Below, piece after piece: positions 1 through 8,099 of a DNA stretch of 64,000 nt. The DNA is from JAICJC01 sp963757605 (GTDB taxonomy: Bacteria > Actinomycetota > Thermoleophilia > Gaiellales > JAICJC01): assembly GCA_963757605.1 (NCBI GenBank), contig CAVWSF010000003.1, positions 496,001 to 560,000 of the forward strand. The letters are read 5' to 3'. The notes under the pieces were generated by a model. It saw only the letters and a program-made list of their open reading frames with translations. It had not been told where the DNA came from and did not search any database. A program made the translations under genes and the position numbers. Each line of letters opens with the position of its first letter. The stretch's first letter is position 1.

Positions 1-767
1 AGGCCGACGACGGCCAGCCGCTCGTCGGTGTCGAGGGTCGGCCCCTCGCCGAGCTCGGCCGGCAGCGTCGAGGCGACGCCCGCCGCCGAGATCACGACGT
101 CGGCGGCGATCCGGCCGTGGGTCGACGTCTCGAGGAGAGACGACCCGCCCGGGATCGGCACGATGCGCTCGAGCCCGCACCCGCCGGCGAACCGCACCCC
201 GAGCCCGGACAGCACCTGCCGCGCCGACTCGCCGACGGCACGGTGGAACCGGGCGAGCGGCAGCTCGGCGCGCTCGACCAGCGTGACCCGGTGGCGGGCT
301 GCGAGCGTCGCCGCCGTCTCGGTGCCGATCAGGCCGGCGCCGATCACGGCGATCCGCCGACCCGGCCGCTCGAGGCGGGGAAGAAGCTCCTCGAGCCCTG
401 CCGGGTCGGCGTTCTGGTGGGCCGCGCCGATGCCCGCGATGGGCGGCCTGCGAAGGCGGAGCCCGGTCGCCCAGACCAGCTCCTCGAACGTGTGCTCCTG
501 CACCTTGGTGCGGGCCGCGGCCCGCACCTCGACCCGGCGGCGGGCGAGGTCGAGGCCGACCGCCCAGCCGTCCACGTGGTGGATCCCGACCTCGGCCAGC
601 CCCTCCGCCGTCGCCAGGTAGGGGGCGGCGCCGCGGACGAGCGCGCGCTTGGAAAGGGGCGGGCGGTCGCACGGAAGGCCGGGGCCGATCAGGCTGACCG
701 GGACCCCGCCCTCGGCCAAGCGGCGCGCGCACGCGAACCCGGCCACGCCGTTTCCCACAACCGTCAC
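1..767 (-). CDS. FAD-dependent NAD(P)H oxidoreductase, ferredoxin/rubredoxin reductase type (C-terminus outside window)
   Basis: Reading down from a GTG at 767 gives a Rossmann start VTVVGNGVAGFACARRL (GxGxxG), then CDRPPLSKRAL, the hallmark of the BphA4/ferredoxin-reductase class, then the ATG motif in LVWATGLRLRRPPIAG and a second dinucleotide-binding motif GAGLIGTETAATLAA. This class moves electrons from NAD(P)H through FAD to a small redox carrier in the cytoplasm. The gene starts 14 bases after the stop of the haem-type membrane protein gene and is probably the last gene of that operon visible here. The frame is open to base 1, so the C-terminal dimerisation domain lies outside. The electron acceptor cannot be told from sequence. 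Confidence 0.85.
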   Translation of the reverse strand, partial: MTVVGNGVAGFACARRLAEGGVPVSLIGPGLPCDRPPLSKRALVRGAAPYLATAEGLAEVGIHHVDGWAVGLDLARRRVEVRAAARTKVQEHTFEELVWATGLRLRRPPIAGIGAAHQNADPAGLEELLPRLERPGRRIAVIGAGLIGTETAATLAARHRVTLVERAELPLARFHRAVGESARQVLSGLGVRFAGGCGLERIVPIPGGSSLLETSTHGRIAADVVISAAGVASTLPAELGEGPTLDTDERLAVVG

Positions 768-781
768 CCGGCCCGGCGCGC

Positions 782-1360
782 TCACGGCTCGCCTCCCTCG
801 AGCTCGAGCGCAGCGCGGGCCGGGATCTGCTCCCGCCTGGGCGCCGGCCGCACGGCCGTCAGCGGCCGCTCCAGCCAGCGATACCAGGCCGCCCCGCCGA
901 CGATCGCCGCCGACGATCCGTACACGAAAAGGGCGAGGAACGAGCGCGAGTCGGTTCCCGCCATGACGCCGTGCGCCAGCGAGAGCGCCCAGACCGCGTA
1001 GCCGAAGTAGTGCAGCGAGCGCCACGCCCGCTGGCTCATGAAGCGGGCCTGCTTCAGCCTGAACGAGAGCGGCAGCGCGACGATGAGCCACAGCGCGACG
1101 GCGCCCAGGACGACGCCCGGCCGCGGGTCGAGGCCGACGAGCGACGCGACCTTCACCCGCGCGTAGCGGTCGAGCATGAGCGCTCCCACGTGGATCGCGA
1201 CCGCGACCAGCCCCAGCGACGCCAGGAACCGGTGGTAGGCCATCTGCGGCGCCGGCGGGCGCCACACGCGCGCGCTCAGCGCGATGCCCCAGGCCACCAC
1301 GAGCGTGTAACAGGCGAGCGCGACGAAGGCGCTCGCGCGGGCCACGTCCCAGAGGATCAT
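782..1360 (-). CDS. Ferric reductase-like transmembrane protein (haem-binding four/five-helix type)
   Basis: A 192-residue membrane protein with about five hydrophobic helices and paired histidines where haem b ligands are expected in this fold: AIHVGALM in helix 2, SLHYFGYAVW and LAHGVMAG around helix 4. It resembles the transmembrane part of ferric reductase/YedZ-MsrQ-like proteins without the FAD/NAD domain. The ATG at 1360 overlaps the apbE stop by four bases (ATGA), so translation is probably coupled. The soluble reductase just downstream could feed it electrons; that pairing is inferred from gene order. Confidence 0.75.
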   Translation of the reverse strand: MILWDVARASAFVALACYTLVVAWGIALSARVWRPPAPQMAYHRFLASLGLVAVAIHVGALMLDRYARVKVASLVGLDPRPGVVLGAVALWLIVALPLSFRLKQARFMSQRAWRSLHYFGYAVWALSLAHGVMAGTDSRSFLALFVYGSSAAIVGGAAWYRWLERPLTAVRPAPRREQIPARAALELEGGEP

Positions 1361-2259
1361 GCCGCCGCCTCGTCCCAGGCGCGCGTCGTCAGGATCTCGC
1401 CGCCGGACAGCACCATCGCCGCCTCCTCGAGCGCCGCGATGCGCCCGGGCCGCAGCGTCAGCACCTTCGCGAGGACGTCCGCGGCGACCGGGTCGGCCGA
1501 GAGCACGGTGGCGTGCGTCCGCGGGCCGGGCTCCCCGGTCTCGGGGTCGATCAGATGGTGGGCGCTCCTGCCGTCGCCGTTCTGCCAGCGGCGCCGGCCG
1601 AAGCCCGAGGTCGCGATCCCGTGGCCCTCGTCGACCGTGACGTGGGCGAGCGGCGCCGCGGCGCCGTCCCGCTGGTCCTCGACCGCGACCAGGTGGCGGC
1701 CGCGGGCGGCGACCAGGTCGCCCCCGGCGTCGACGAGGATCGCGGGGTCGTCGCACCGGCCCTCGAGGAGCGCCGCGGTCCGGCACCCCATCCAGCTCTT
1801 GGCGATCCCGCCGAGGTCGAGCCGCGTCCCGGCCGGGATCCGCGCGGTGCCGTGCTCCCGGTCGACCTGCGGGCGGCCTTCGAGCCGGCGCGGGTCCGGG
1901 CTGGCGGCCGCGTACGCCTTGCGGTCGGAGAGGCTGCGCCGGTACCCCCAGGCGACGAGCGCCCCGCCGACCAGCGGCTGGAACACGCCGCCGGTCAGCC
2001 GGATCCAGTAGTCGCATGCCTCGAGCAGGTCGAGCGTCGCCGGCGAGACCGCGATGGGGCGCCCCGCGGCGGCGTTCACGCGAGCGACGTCGCTCGCGGA
2101 GCGAAACCGCGACCAGCGGGCCTCGTCGCGCTCGACCGCCTGGGCGACCGTGGCCGCCAGCCCGGCGTCCACGCCGCCCGTGTGGTGGATGCGCCAGGTC
2201 GTGCCGGTGGCGCGCCACTCCCAGGTGGTCGTCGTGCGAGATGTCGTCGCGGTCGCCAT
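1357..2259 (-). CDS. apbE: FAD:protein FMN transferase
   Basis: A 300-residue protein of the ApbE family, which attaches FMN through a phosphoester bond to Ser/Thr of exported or membrane flavoproteins. Visible family features are ACDYWIRLTGGVFQPLVGG, the LDLGGIAKSWM helix with G-G-I-A-K, the ILVDAGGDLVA turn, the HHLIDPETGEP motif and the TVLSADPVAADVLAK Mg-binding region. The start ATG at 2259 overlaps the stop of the preceding small gene (TGATG). No signal peptide is obvious. No FMN-binding-domain protein with the usual target motif lies in the operon, so the substrate must be elsewhere or atypical. Confidence 0.92.
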   Translation of the reverse strand: MATATTSRTTTTWEWRATGTTWRIHHTGGVDAGLAATVAQAVERDEARWSRFRSASDVARVNAAAGRPIAVSPATLDLLEACDYWIRLTGGVFQPLVGGALVAWGYRRSLSDRKAYAAASPDPRRLEGRPQVDREHGTARIPAGTRLDLGGIAKSWMGCRTAALLEGRCDDPAILVDAGGDLVAARGRHLVAVEDQRDGAAAPLAHVTVDEGHGIATSGFGRRRWQNGDGRSAHHLIDPETGEPGPRTHATVLSADPVAADVLAKVLTLRPGRIAALEEAAMVLSGGEILTTRAWDEAAA

Positions 2260-2636
2260 CAGCTCGTGTGCGTGGTCGGAGGTGCGGGGGCCGGGGCGGC
2301 CACCGGAGCCGGCGCCGAGATCGGGGCCGAGATGCCGGTGAAGGACGGGGACGGGAGCTGCGCACCCGTCGCCTGGCCGTTCCGAATGCTCGCGAGCAGC
2401 TTGTGCTCGGAGCGCCGCGTCTTTACGACGAGGCGGTTGTAGCGGCCGACCAGATGGCGCATCTGAATGGACGTCTGCCGGTCGTGCAGCACCGTCCGCT
2501 GCGCGACGGCGTGCCACGAGCGGGCGTCGGCCTGCCACGACGTGGCCAGGGACGACTGGTGGATCGACCAGGCGACGGCCGCACCGCAGATCAGGGCGAT
2601 GATGGTGGTGTAGATCCGAAGTCCGGTGCTAGTCAT
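2259..2636 (-). CDS. Small membrane-anchored protein of unknown function
   Basis: A 125-residue protein with one N-terminal hydrophobic segment (about residues 8-25), a charged alpha-helical middle that could form a coiled coil (about residues 35-90), and an Ala/Pro/Thr-rich tail. It would be anchored in the membrane with most of the chain outside. It overlaps the previous gene by eight bases and apbE by a TGATG junction, so it belongs to the same operon. I do not recognise the family. It has no cysteine and no motif suggesting flavin or haem binding, so a structural or scaffolding role is only a guess. Confidence 0.6.
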   Translation of the reverse strand: MTSTGLRIYTTIIALICGAAVAWSIHQSSLATSWQADARSWHAVAQRTVLHDRQTSIQMRHLVGRYNRLVVKTRRSEHKLLASIRNGQATGAQLPSPSFTGISAPISAPAPVAAPAPAPPTTHTS

Positions 2637-2997
2637 CGTTGCCTCCGTCGTCGTCGCCGCCGGTCGGGCTCGTGCGCGTGACCGGCGGGGCCGGGCTCGT
2701 GCTCGTCACGGGCGTCGTGGCGGGCGCCGTCGACACCGACGGGGCCGCCACCTGGACGAGCGGAACGCTCGGCCGCGGCGGCTTCATGTGCGGCACGCGC
2801 GGGGGGTGCCAGTCCAGGAGATGCCCGTGCCGGCCGGGGCGGCCGGCGGGGATCTGCTCGCTCACTCGCGCCCGCGCGCCGGCCGAGGCCGCGAGGCCGT
2901 CGCCGATTCCGAGGTCGTGCCGCGCGGCGTATGCACCGCCGCCGACGACGAGCCCCGCTGCGAAGGCCGCGAAGGCGACTGACGGGTGGACGGTCAC
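2629..2997 (-). CDS. Small exported/membrane-anchored protein of unknown function, first gene of the apbE operon
   Basis: A 122-residue protein starting at GTG 2997, preceded by a strong Shine-Dalgarno sequence (GGAGGAGG about six bases upstream). It has an N-terminal hydrophobic segment (about residues 7-24) followed by a His/Pro-rich stretch (GRHGHLLDWHPPRVPH) and a low-complexity Thr/Ser/Pro tail ending in acidic residues. It lies 72 bases downstream of the sensor kinase gene, behind three direct repeats that look like a response-regulator site. Family not recognised. The histidines could bind metal, but nothing proves it. Confidence 0.6.
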   Translation of the reverse strand: MTVHPSVAFAAFAAGLVVGGGAYAARHDLGIGDGLAASAGARARVSEQIPAGRPGRHGHLLDWHPPRVPHMKPPRPSVPLVQVAAPSVSTAPATTPVTSTSPAPPVTRTSPTGGDDDGGNDD

Positions 2998-3064
2998 GGA
3001 ACTTCCTCCTCCGGATCGGGACGCCGCGTGTCTCGCGGCTCACTTCCCACGGTAGGAAGCCGCG

Positions 3065-3090
3065 GTGAGCTAGACGTGAACCGGCGGTGA
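3065..3090 (-). promoter_or_regulatory. Three 11-bp-spaced direct repeats, probable OmpR-type response regulator site
   Basis: On the minus strand TCAC cores occur three times with exact 11-base spacing (plus-strand GTGA at 3065, 3076 and 3087), in the contexts CTCACCG, TTCACGT and CTCACCG. Winged-helix OmpR/PhoB-family regulators typically bind tandem repeats at one-helical-turn spacing. The site straddles the stop codon of the kinase gene and ends 68 bases before the first gene of the apbE operon, where an activator would sit. Confidence 0.5.
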
Positions 3091-4518
3091 GACCGCTCTC
3101 ATGGCCGGCTCGGAGCTCGAGACGGCGGCGCGCGGAAGCTCGACGGTGAACGTCGCGCCGCGCTCTCGGGTGCTGGCGGCCGCGATCGTGCCGCCGTGCG
3201 CCTCGACGATGGCCCGGCAGATTGCGAGGCCGAGGCCCGCTCCTCCGGTGTCGCGCCCGCGGGCGGCGTCGGCGCGCGTGAACCGGTCGAACAACGTCGG
3301 CAGGAGCTCGGGATCGATCCCCTCGCCGGAGTCGGACACCTCGAGCACGACCGTGTCCCCGCGCGCCTCGACGCGGACGCCGATCGCCTGTCCCTGCGAG
3401 GTGTGGCGGACCGCGTTCGAGAGCAGGTTCAGGAGCACCTGCTCGATCGCGCCGGCGTCGCCTGCGATCGTCGCACCGGGAGCGGCGTCCACCCTCCACG
3501 TCCGGTCGCCGAGCACGCGCGACCGGGCCACGACTCCCACGGCCAGCTCGCCGACGTCGACGACGACCCGCGACGGCGGTTCGTCGGCGCCGGTGCGCGC
3601 GAGCCGCAGGAGGCTCTCGACGAGCCGCGCCATCCGGTCGAGCTCCGAGATCGCCACCTCGGCCGCCGCCTCGAGCCCGGCCGGGTCGCGACCGCCCGCG
3701 AGCGCCGTCTCGAGGTGGCCGCGCGCGATCGTGAGCGGCGTCCGCAGCTCGTGCGAGGCGTCGTGCACGAAGCGCCGCTGGGCCGCGAACGCGCCCTCGA
3801 GCCGGTCGAGCATCGCGTCGATCGCGTCGGCGACGTCGGCGATCTCGTCGTGCGAGCGGACCGGGCCCATCCGCACCGAGAGGTCGCCGCCCGTCACCCG
3901 CGACGCGCGCTGGGCGATCCGCGAGAGCGGCGCCAGGGCCCGCCGCGTGACCAGCCAGGCCGCGCCGGTCGCGGGAACGAGGCCCACCAGGCACACCACG
4001 AGCATCGCGTCGAGGAGCGTGCGAACGCCGGCGTCGGCGTCGCCGGCCGGGACCGCGGCGAGGAACCGGGAGCCGCCGCGCCGGGCCACCGCCACGACGT
4101 AGTCCTCGCCCTCGATCTCCACCCGCTTGGCGTCGCCGGGGGCCACATCGTGGCGCAGCCACAGCCGCCGGGCCAGCGCGCTGTTCGCGCGGGGCTGCGC
4201 GCCCGGCGCGACGCTCGCGAGGAGCTGGCCGGAGCCGCTTCGCGCCTGGAGGTAGGCCGTGACGAGCTCATCGCGGGACTCGGGCCGGGATTCCTTCCCG
4301 GTGTCGTCGGCCCCGCCGCTGCCGTCCGGAGGCGGCGCTCTGTGCAGCGTCGAATCGGCCAGATCGCCGGCGGCGCGCCGAGCCGAGGTCGCGAGCGACT
4401 GGTCGACCTGGCGCCGGTCGATCAGGTAGACGGTGAGGAGGCCCGCGGCGAGCACGCCCACGGCAAGCGTGGCGCTGACGATCGCAAGCCGCGTGCGGAT
4501 GGCGAGGCCGCGCCTCAT
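3070..4518 (-). CDS. Two-component sensor histidine kinase (HAMP, HisKA, HATPase_c)
   Basis: A 482-residue membrane sensor. It has a first transmembrane helix at about residues 8-30, an extracellular region of roughly 130 residues, a second helix near 165-190 (AMLVVCLVGLVPATGAAWLV), and a HAMP linker. The dimerisation/phosphoacceptor box FVHDASHELRTPLTI follows, with His256 as the expected phosphorylation site. The catalytic domain shows the N box (LLNLLSNAVRHT), G1 box (VSDSGEGIDP), F box (LFDRFTRAD) and G2 box (GAGLGLAICRAIV). Its ATG overlaps the stop of the upstream response regulator by four bases. The extracellular part gives no clue to the ligand. Confidence 0.95.
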   Translation of the reverse strand: MRRGLAIRTRLAIVSATLAVGVLAAGLLTVYLIDRRQVDQSLATSARRAAGDLADSTLHRAPPPDGSGGADDTGKESRPESRDELVTAYLQARSGSGQLLASVAPGAQPRANSALARRLWLRHDVAPGDAKRVEIEGEDYVVAVARRGGSRFLAAVPAGDADAGVRTLLDAMLVVCLVGLVPATGAAWLVTRRALAPLSRIAQRASRVTGGDLSVRMGPVRSHDEIADVADAIDAMLDRLEGAFAAQRRFVHDASHELRTPLTIARGHLETALAGGRDPAGLEAAAEVAISELDRMARLVESLLRLARTGADEPPSRVVVDVGELAVGVVARSRVLGDRTWRVDAAPGATIAGDAGAIEQVLLNLLSNAVRHTSQGQAIGVRVEARGDTVVLEVSDSGEGIDPELLPTLFDRFTRADAARGRDTGGAGLGLAICRAIVEAHGGTIAAASTRERGATFTVELPRAAVSSSEPAMRAVSPPVHV

Positions 4519-5198
4519 GCCGGCTTCTCGCGTGCCATGCGGTAGCCCATCCCGCGCACGGTCTCGATCGGCGAGCGGCCGTTCGCCGAGAGCTTGCGCC
4601 GCAGGTAGCCGATGTAGACGTCGACGAGGTTCGAGCGCGGGTCGAACGTGTAGCCCCAGACCCCGTTCAGGATCTGCTGGCGGGACAGCACCTGGCCGGG
4701 GTGGCGCATGAGGTAGGCGAGGAGCGCGAACTCGCGGGCCGAGAGCTCGATGCGGCCGCCCTCGATCTCCGCCTCACGGCTCAGGAGGTCGAGCGTCACC
4801 GAGCCGACCGAGAGCGTCGACGCCGGCGCGCCGTTCTGCGCCGGTCGCCGTGTCCTGGCCCGGATCCGGGCCAGGAGCTCTGCGAAGGCGAACGGCTTTC
4901 CCAGGTAGTCGGTTGCGCCGAGGTCGAGCCCGCGCACGCGGTCGGCCACCTCGCCGCGGGCGGTGAGCATGATGACCGGCAGCTCGGGATCGCTCGCCCG
5001 GATCGCGCCGAGCACCTCGAACCCGTCCATCCCCGGCATCATCACGTCGAGGATCACGAGGTCGGCGGGGTGCCGGCGCAGCAACGCCAGCGCGTCCTCG
5101 CCGCAGGCGGCGGTATCGACTGCGTAGCCCTCGGCCTCCAGCCCGCGGCGCAGGAAGTCCGTGATCAGGGCCTCGTCCTCGACGACCAAGATGTTCAT
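4515..5198 (-). CDS. OmpR/PhoB-family response regulator
   Basis: A 227-residue regulator. The receiver domain (residues 1-115) has the acidic pair E7/D8, phosphoacceptor Asp51 in LVILDVMMPGMDGF, the conserved Thr in VIMLTAR and Lys in GKPFAFAELLARI. The C-terminal winged helix (about 128-224) has the family motifs LSAREFALLAYLMRHPGQVLS and VDVYIGYLRRKL. It is the first gene of an operon with its cognate kinase. An 18-bp palindrome lies upstream, and tandem TCAC repeats lie beyond the kinase gene, so it may control both itself and the apbE operon. Confidence 0.95.
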   Translation of the reverse strand: MNILVVEDEALITDFLRRGLEAEGYAVDTAACGEDALALLRRHPADLVILDVMMPGMDGFEVLGAIRASDPELPVIMLTARGEVADRVRGLDLGATDYLGKPFAFAELLARIRARTRRPAQNGAPASTLSVGSVTLDLLSREAEIEGGRIELSAREFALLAYLMRHPGQVLSRQQILNGVWGYTFDPRSNLVDVYIGYLRRKLSANGRSPIETVRGMGYRMAREKPA

Positions 5199-5224
5199 GT
5201 TCGGCTCTCAGTGTGACCGGCCGA

Positions 5225-5242
5225 GGTGAGAGGACTCTCACC
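5225..5242. promoter_or_regulatory. 18-bp palindrome upstream of the response regulator gene
   Basis: GGTGAGAG-GA-CTCTCACC is a perfect inverted repeat with 8-base arms, lying 27 bases upstream of the response regulator ATG. Its TCACC half-sites match the tandem TCAC repeats found beyond the kinase gene, so it may be an autoregulatory site. Confidence 0.4.
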
Positions 5243-5319
5243 GATCGCAGTATCCGAAACCGGCCTTCGCGCCGCATCGGTGGCCGGCCGGATCCACGCT
5301 GTGGGAAAGCCGCGCCTGA

Positions 5320-5344
5320 AAAATTGGGGTCAGACCCCAATTTT
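5320..5344. repeat. GGGGTCWGACCCC palindromic repeat, copy 1 (bidirectional terminator-like)
   Basis: Perfect 12-base arms (AAAATTGGGGTC / GACCCCAATTTT) around one central A. It lies between the end of the FadR-type regulator gene (5496) and the start of the response regulator (5198). The A/T-rich arm ends give a U tract in either direction, so it could terminate transcription both ways. Two more copies with different outer arms lie at 30,872 and 56,115. The rest of 5199-5495 shows no gene. Confidence 0.75.
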
Positions 5345-5495
5345 CCACAATGCCGCGCGCCACATGGATCGCAGAGTCGCCTAACGGACCCTCGAGCTTG
5401 CAGATGACTTCTTCCCGCAGCATGCGGCGGAGCAGGAGCGCAGCCTTGCCAGGTCGCAACAGCACGGCAACCCGCGGATGCCCGCGTCGGACATC

Positions 5496-6149
5496 TCAGT
5501 AGTCCGAGCGGTCCAGATGCTCGCGAAGCGCCGCCGCCGCCTTCTCGGCGTCGCGCGCCTCCAGCGCGTCCACGATCGCGGTGTGCTCGGCCAGGACGTG
5601 GGTCAGGTAGCCGCGCGGGCGGGTGGTGCCGATGTGCATGACCCGCACGAACCCGCGCAGCTGGCGCAGCAGCCGCTCGACGACCGGCATCCCGGCTCCA
5701 GCCGCCATGCGCAGGTGGAACTCCTCGTCGAGGTCGATGAAGTCGTCCTCGCGCTCGGCGTCGGCTGCCCGCTTCTGGCGGATCAGGAGCAGGCGCAGGT
5801 GGTCGACGTCGTCGAGCGTCATCCGCTCGGCGGCGCCACGGACAGCGAGCGCCTCGAGCGCCTGGCGGACGTCGACGATCTCCTGGCGGTGCTCCGGGCT
5901 GAAGCCGCGGACGACGAGCTGGCGGCGGGCCCCGACCTGGAGCAGCCCCTCGCCCCGCAGGAGCTGGAGCGCCTGCCGCACGGGCGTCTTCGAGATCCCG
6001 AGCTCCTCCGCCAGCGCGGACTCGCCGACGACGGTGCCGACCGCCAGCCGCCCGCGCAGGATGTCGCCGCGGATGTGCTGGTAGGCGCGCTCGCTCAGGC
6101 TGCGGGCGGGTGCCTCGCCGGAATGCCGCTGTGCCGCCTGGGTCTCCAT
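5496..6149 (-). CDS. GntR-family transcriptional regulator, FadR subfamily
   Basis: A 217-residue regulator. The N-terminal winged helix (about residues 15-80) reads SERAYQHIRGDILRGRL...ELGISKTPVRQALQLL, and the C-terminal FCD all-helical ligand domain (about 90-215) has Asp/His positions of the usual metal/carboxylate site (EFHLRMAAGAGMP, HTAIVDALEARDAEKAAAAL). FadR-type proteins usually repress catabolic genes and respond to carboxylic acids. It is the last gene on this strand after the importer ATPase (6193) and the dehydrogenase operon, so it probably controls that island. The ATG at 6149 was chosen over longer extensions because the upstream frame looks non-coding. Confidence 0.9.
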   Translation of the reverse strand: METQAAQRHSGEAPARSLSERAYQHIRGDILRGRLAVGTVVGESALAEELGISKTPVRQALQLLRGEGLLQVGARRQLVVRGFSPEHRQEIVDVRQALEALAVRGAAERMTLDDVDHLRLLLIRQKRAADAEREDDFIDLDEEFHLRMAAGAGMPVVERLLRQLRGFVRVMHIGTTRPRGYLTHVLAEHTAIVDALEARDAEKAAAALREHLDRSDY

Positions 6150-6192
6150 CGCCGGGGGTGATGATAGGGCGGCGGTGGAATTCCGCCGGGGG

Positions 6193-7227
6193 TCAAGTGC
6201 CCGTCTGTTCCGTCCCTGCCTCGGGGTACAGGTGGCACGCCACCCTCCGCCCCTGCACGACGCGCGTCGCCGGGTACACCGACCGGCACACGTCCATCGC
6301 ATGCGGGCAGCGGGGGTGGAAGTAGCACCCGGTCGGCGGCGAGATCGGGTTCGGCATGTCGCCCGTGAGCGCCGGCGTGATGCTCTTGCGGCGGGCCACC
6401 GGCGCGGGCGCGGCCTTCATCAGCGCCTGGGTGTAGGGGTGAAGCGGCTCGCGGAAGAGGTCGGCCGTCGGCGAGTGCTCGACGATCCGGCCCAGGTACA
6501 TGACCGCCACGTTGCGGCTGATGTGGCGCATGACGGCCAGGTTGTGAGCGATGAAGAGGTACGTGAGGCCGAGCTCGTCCTGGAGCCGCGTCATCAGGTT
6601 CAGCACCTGCGCCTGCACCGAGACGTCGAGGGCCGAGACCGCCTCGTCGGCCACAATGAACTCCGGCTCGACCGCGAGCGCCCGGGCGATCCCGATCCGC
6701 TGCCGCTGCCCGCCGCTGAACTGGTGCGGCTTGCGTTCGGCCGCCGCCGCCGGCAGCCCGACCGTGTCGAGCAGCTCCTCGACGCGGTCCCGGCGGGCGC
6801 CGCGTGGCGTCAGCCGGTGCACCTTCAGCACCTCCTCGAGCGTCTGGCGCACCGTCATCGTCGGGTTGAGCGACGAGTACGGATCCTGGAAGACGACCTG
6901 GATCCGCTTTCGCAGCTCGCGGGTCTCGCGCGCCCGGCGGCCGAGAACGCTCTGGCCGGCGTACAGGATGTCGCCCGAGGTCGGCGGCTCGAGCTGGAGG
7001 ACGAGCCGGCCCAGCGTGCTCTTCCCCGACCCGCTCTCGCCGACCAGGCCGAGCGTCTCACCGCGCTCGATCCTGAGCGACACGTCGTCGACGGCCCGCA
7101 GCACCTCGGCCGGCCGCCGCCCCAGGCTCCGCCCCAGGCCGCCGCCGGCCGCGTAGTGCTTGGAGACGTTGCGGGTCTCGAGGAGCGCCGGGGCGGGCGC
7201 GGGGGCGGGCTCCGCCACGTCGCTCAC
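6193..7227 (-). CDS. Dipeptide/oligopeptide-type ABC importer ATPase, OppF/DppF class
   Basis: A 344-residue nucleotide-binding subunit. It has Walker A GESGSGKST, Q-loop QVVFQDPYSSLNP, signature FSGGQRQRIGIARAL, Walker B FIVADEAVSALD (the usual Pro after DE is Ala) and switch His in LFIAHNLAVM. It ends with the oligopeptide-class C-terminal extension containing GCYFHPRCPHAMDVCR, a Cys-rich motif that in some Dpp/Opp ATPases holds an iron-sulfur cluster. The GTG at 7227 overlaps the preceding DUF4438-like gene by four bases. The matching binding protein, permeases and DppD-class ATPase are in the divergent operon at 11,011-15,486, so the importer is split over two transcripts. Confidence 0.93.
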   Translation of the reverse strand: MSDVAEPAPAPAPALLETRNVSKHYAAGGGLGRSLGRRPAEVLRAVDDVSLRIERGETLGLVGESGSGKSTLGRLVLQLEPPTSGDILYAGQSVLGRRARETRELRKRIQVVFQDPYSSLNPTMTVRQTLEEVLKVHRLTPRGARRDRVEELLDTVGLPAAAAERKPHQFSGGQRQRIGIARALAVEPEFIVADEAVSALDVSVQAQVLNLMTRLQDELGLTYLFIAHNLAVMRHISRNVAVMYLGRIVEHSPTADLFREPLHPYTQALMKAAPAPVARRKSITPALTGDMPNPISPPTGCYFHPRCPHAMDVCRSVYPATRVVQGRRVACHLYPEAGTEQTGT

Positions 7228-8099
7228 GCGAGGCCGAGGATCGCCGCCAGGTTCGCCTCGGGGTCGGGCCGGGCCGCGAGCGAGCCGTCCGCCGCCGAGA
7301 GCAGCACCGTCACCGCCGGCCCGTTCCCGGCCAGCGGGCTGTCGCCGCAGGCGACGACGCCCACCGTGAGCCCGCCGTCGCGGTAGCCGGTGTAGTGGGT
7401 GGCGTCCCAGTCGCGCACCGCGACGACGTCGCCCAGGCGCAGGTCCGCGAGGCCGTGCTCGCGCACGACGTCCTCGTCCTTGGTCTGGATCGCGAACGAC
7501 GTGGCCGCCGCAACCCGGCCGCTGCCCATCCCGACCACCTCGGGCGGCAGGATGCGCGTGACGGCCACGGACACCCGGCCGTCGGCCGTGTCGGGCCCCC
7601 ACGCCCGCCACAGCTCCGGGCCGAGGCTGTGGCAGGCGACGCCCGGCGCGCCCTCGATCGCCATCCCGCGGCCGCACGCGCGCACGAGCAGCTCGTCGCC
7701 GGGCGCGACCTGCTCCAGCACGTCGTCGCCGACATGGACGAGCACGTGCTTGTAGGCCCGGAACGACTCGTGCTTCCCGATCACGGCCCCGGTCGCACCC
7801 GCCGCGGCGCCGGTGCGCACGGTGACCGGGTTCCCGACGCACGCGAAGACGGCCAGGGCGTCGTTCGCGGAGGCGCTCGGGTTGGCGATGCTGACCCCGG
7901 GCTCGACCTGGTCGGCCGCCCATCCCATCGCCGGCATGCCGACCTTGACGTTGTAACAGATGCCCCCGGCTCCGACCGGGACGAACGGCGTCCCGTCGGC
8001 GCCGACCTCGTACGGGTTCTCGGCCATGACCGGTGTCGTCACCCGGCCGACGACCGCCGTCACGACCAGCTCGCCGAGGTTGGCGCGCGCGCCGCTCAT
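7224..8099 (-). CDS. DUF4438-like protein, copy 2 (intact)
   Basis: A 291-residue protein that matches what I recall of the DUF4438 family (compact beta-rich soluble proteins, no established function). Visible landmarks are NPYEVGADGTPFVPVGAGGI, CYNVKVGMPAMGWAADQVEP, the ACVGNPVTVRTGAAAGATG segment, VIGKHESF, and LGDVVAVRDWDATHYTGYRDG, where conserved His, Asp and Tyr might form an active or metal site. No signal peptide or membrane segment. It overlaps the neighbours on both sides by four bases and is a paralogue of the gene just upstream. The operon (SDR, hydroxyacid dehydrogenase, importer ATPase) suggests an enzyme acting on the imported compound. Family name is from memory. Confidence 0.65.
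   Translation of the reverse strand: MSGARANLGELVVTAVVGRVTTPVMAENPYEVGADGTPFVPVGAGGICYNVKVGMPAMGWAADQVEPGVSIANPSASANDALAVFACVGNPVTVRTGAAAGATGAVIGKHESFRAYKHVLVHVGDDVLEQVAPGDELLVRACGRGMAIEGAPGVACHSLGPELWRAWGPDTADGRVSVAVTRILPPEVVGMGSGRVAAATSFAIQTKDEDVVREHGLADLRLGDVVAVRDWDATHYTGYRDGGLTVGVVACGDSPLAGNGPAVTVLLSAADGSLAARPDPEANLAAILGLA

Noticed and set aside
2626..5216. Long plus-strand frames opposite the kinase and regulator genes
   Set aside because: Arg/Pro/Ser-rich shadow frames of high-GC coding DNA with no recognisable motif.
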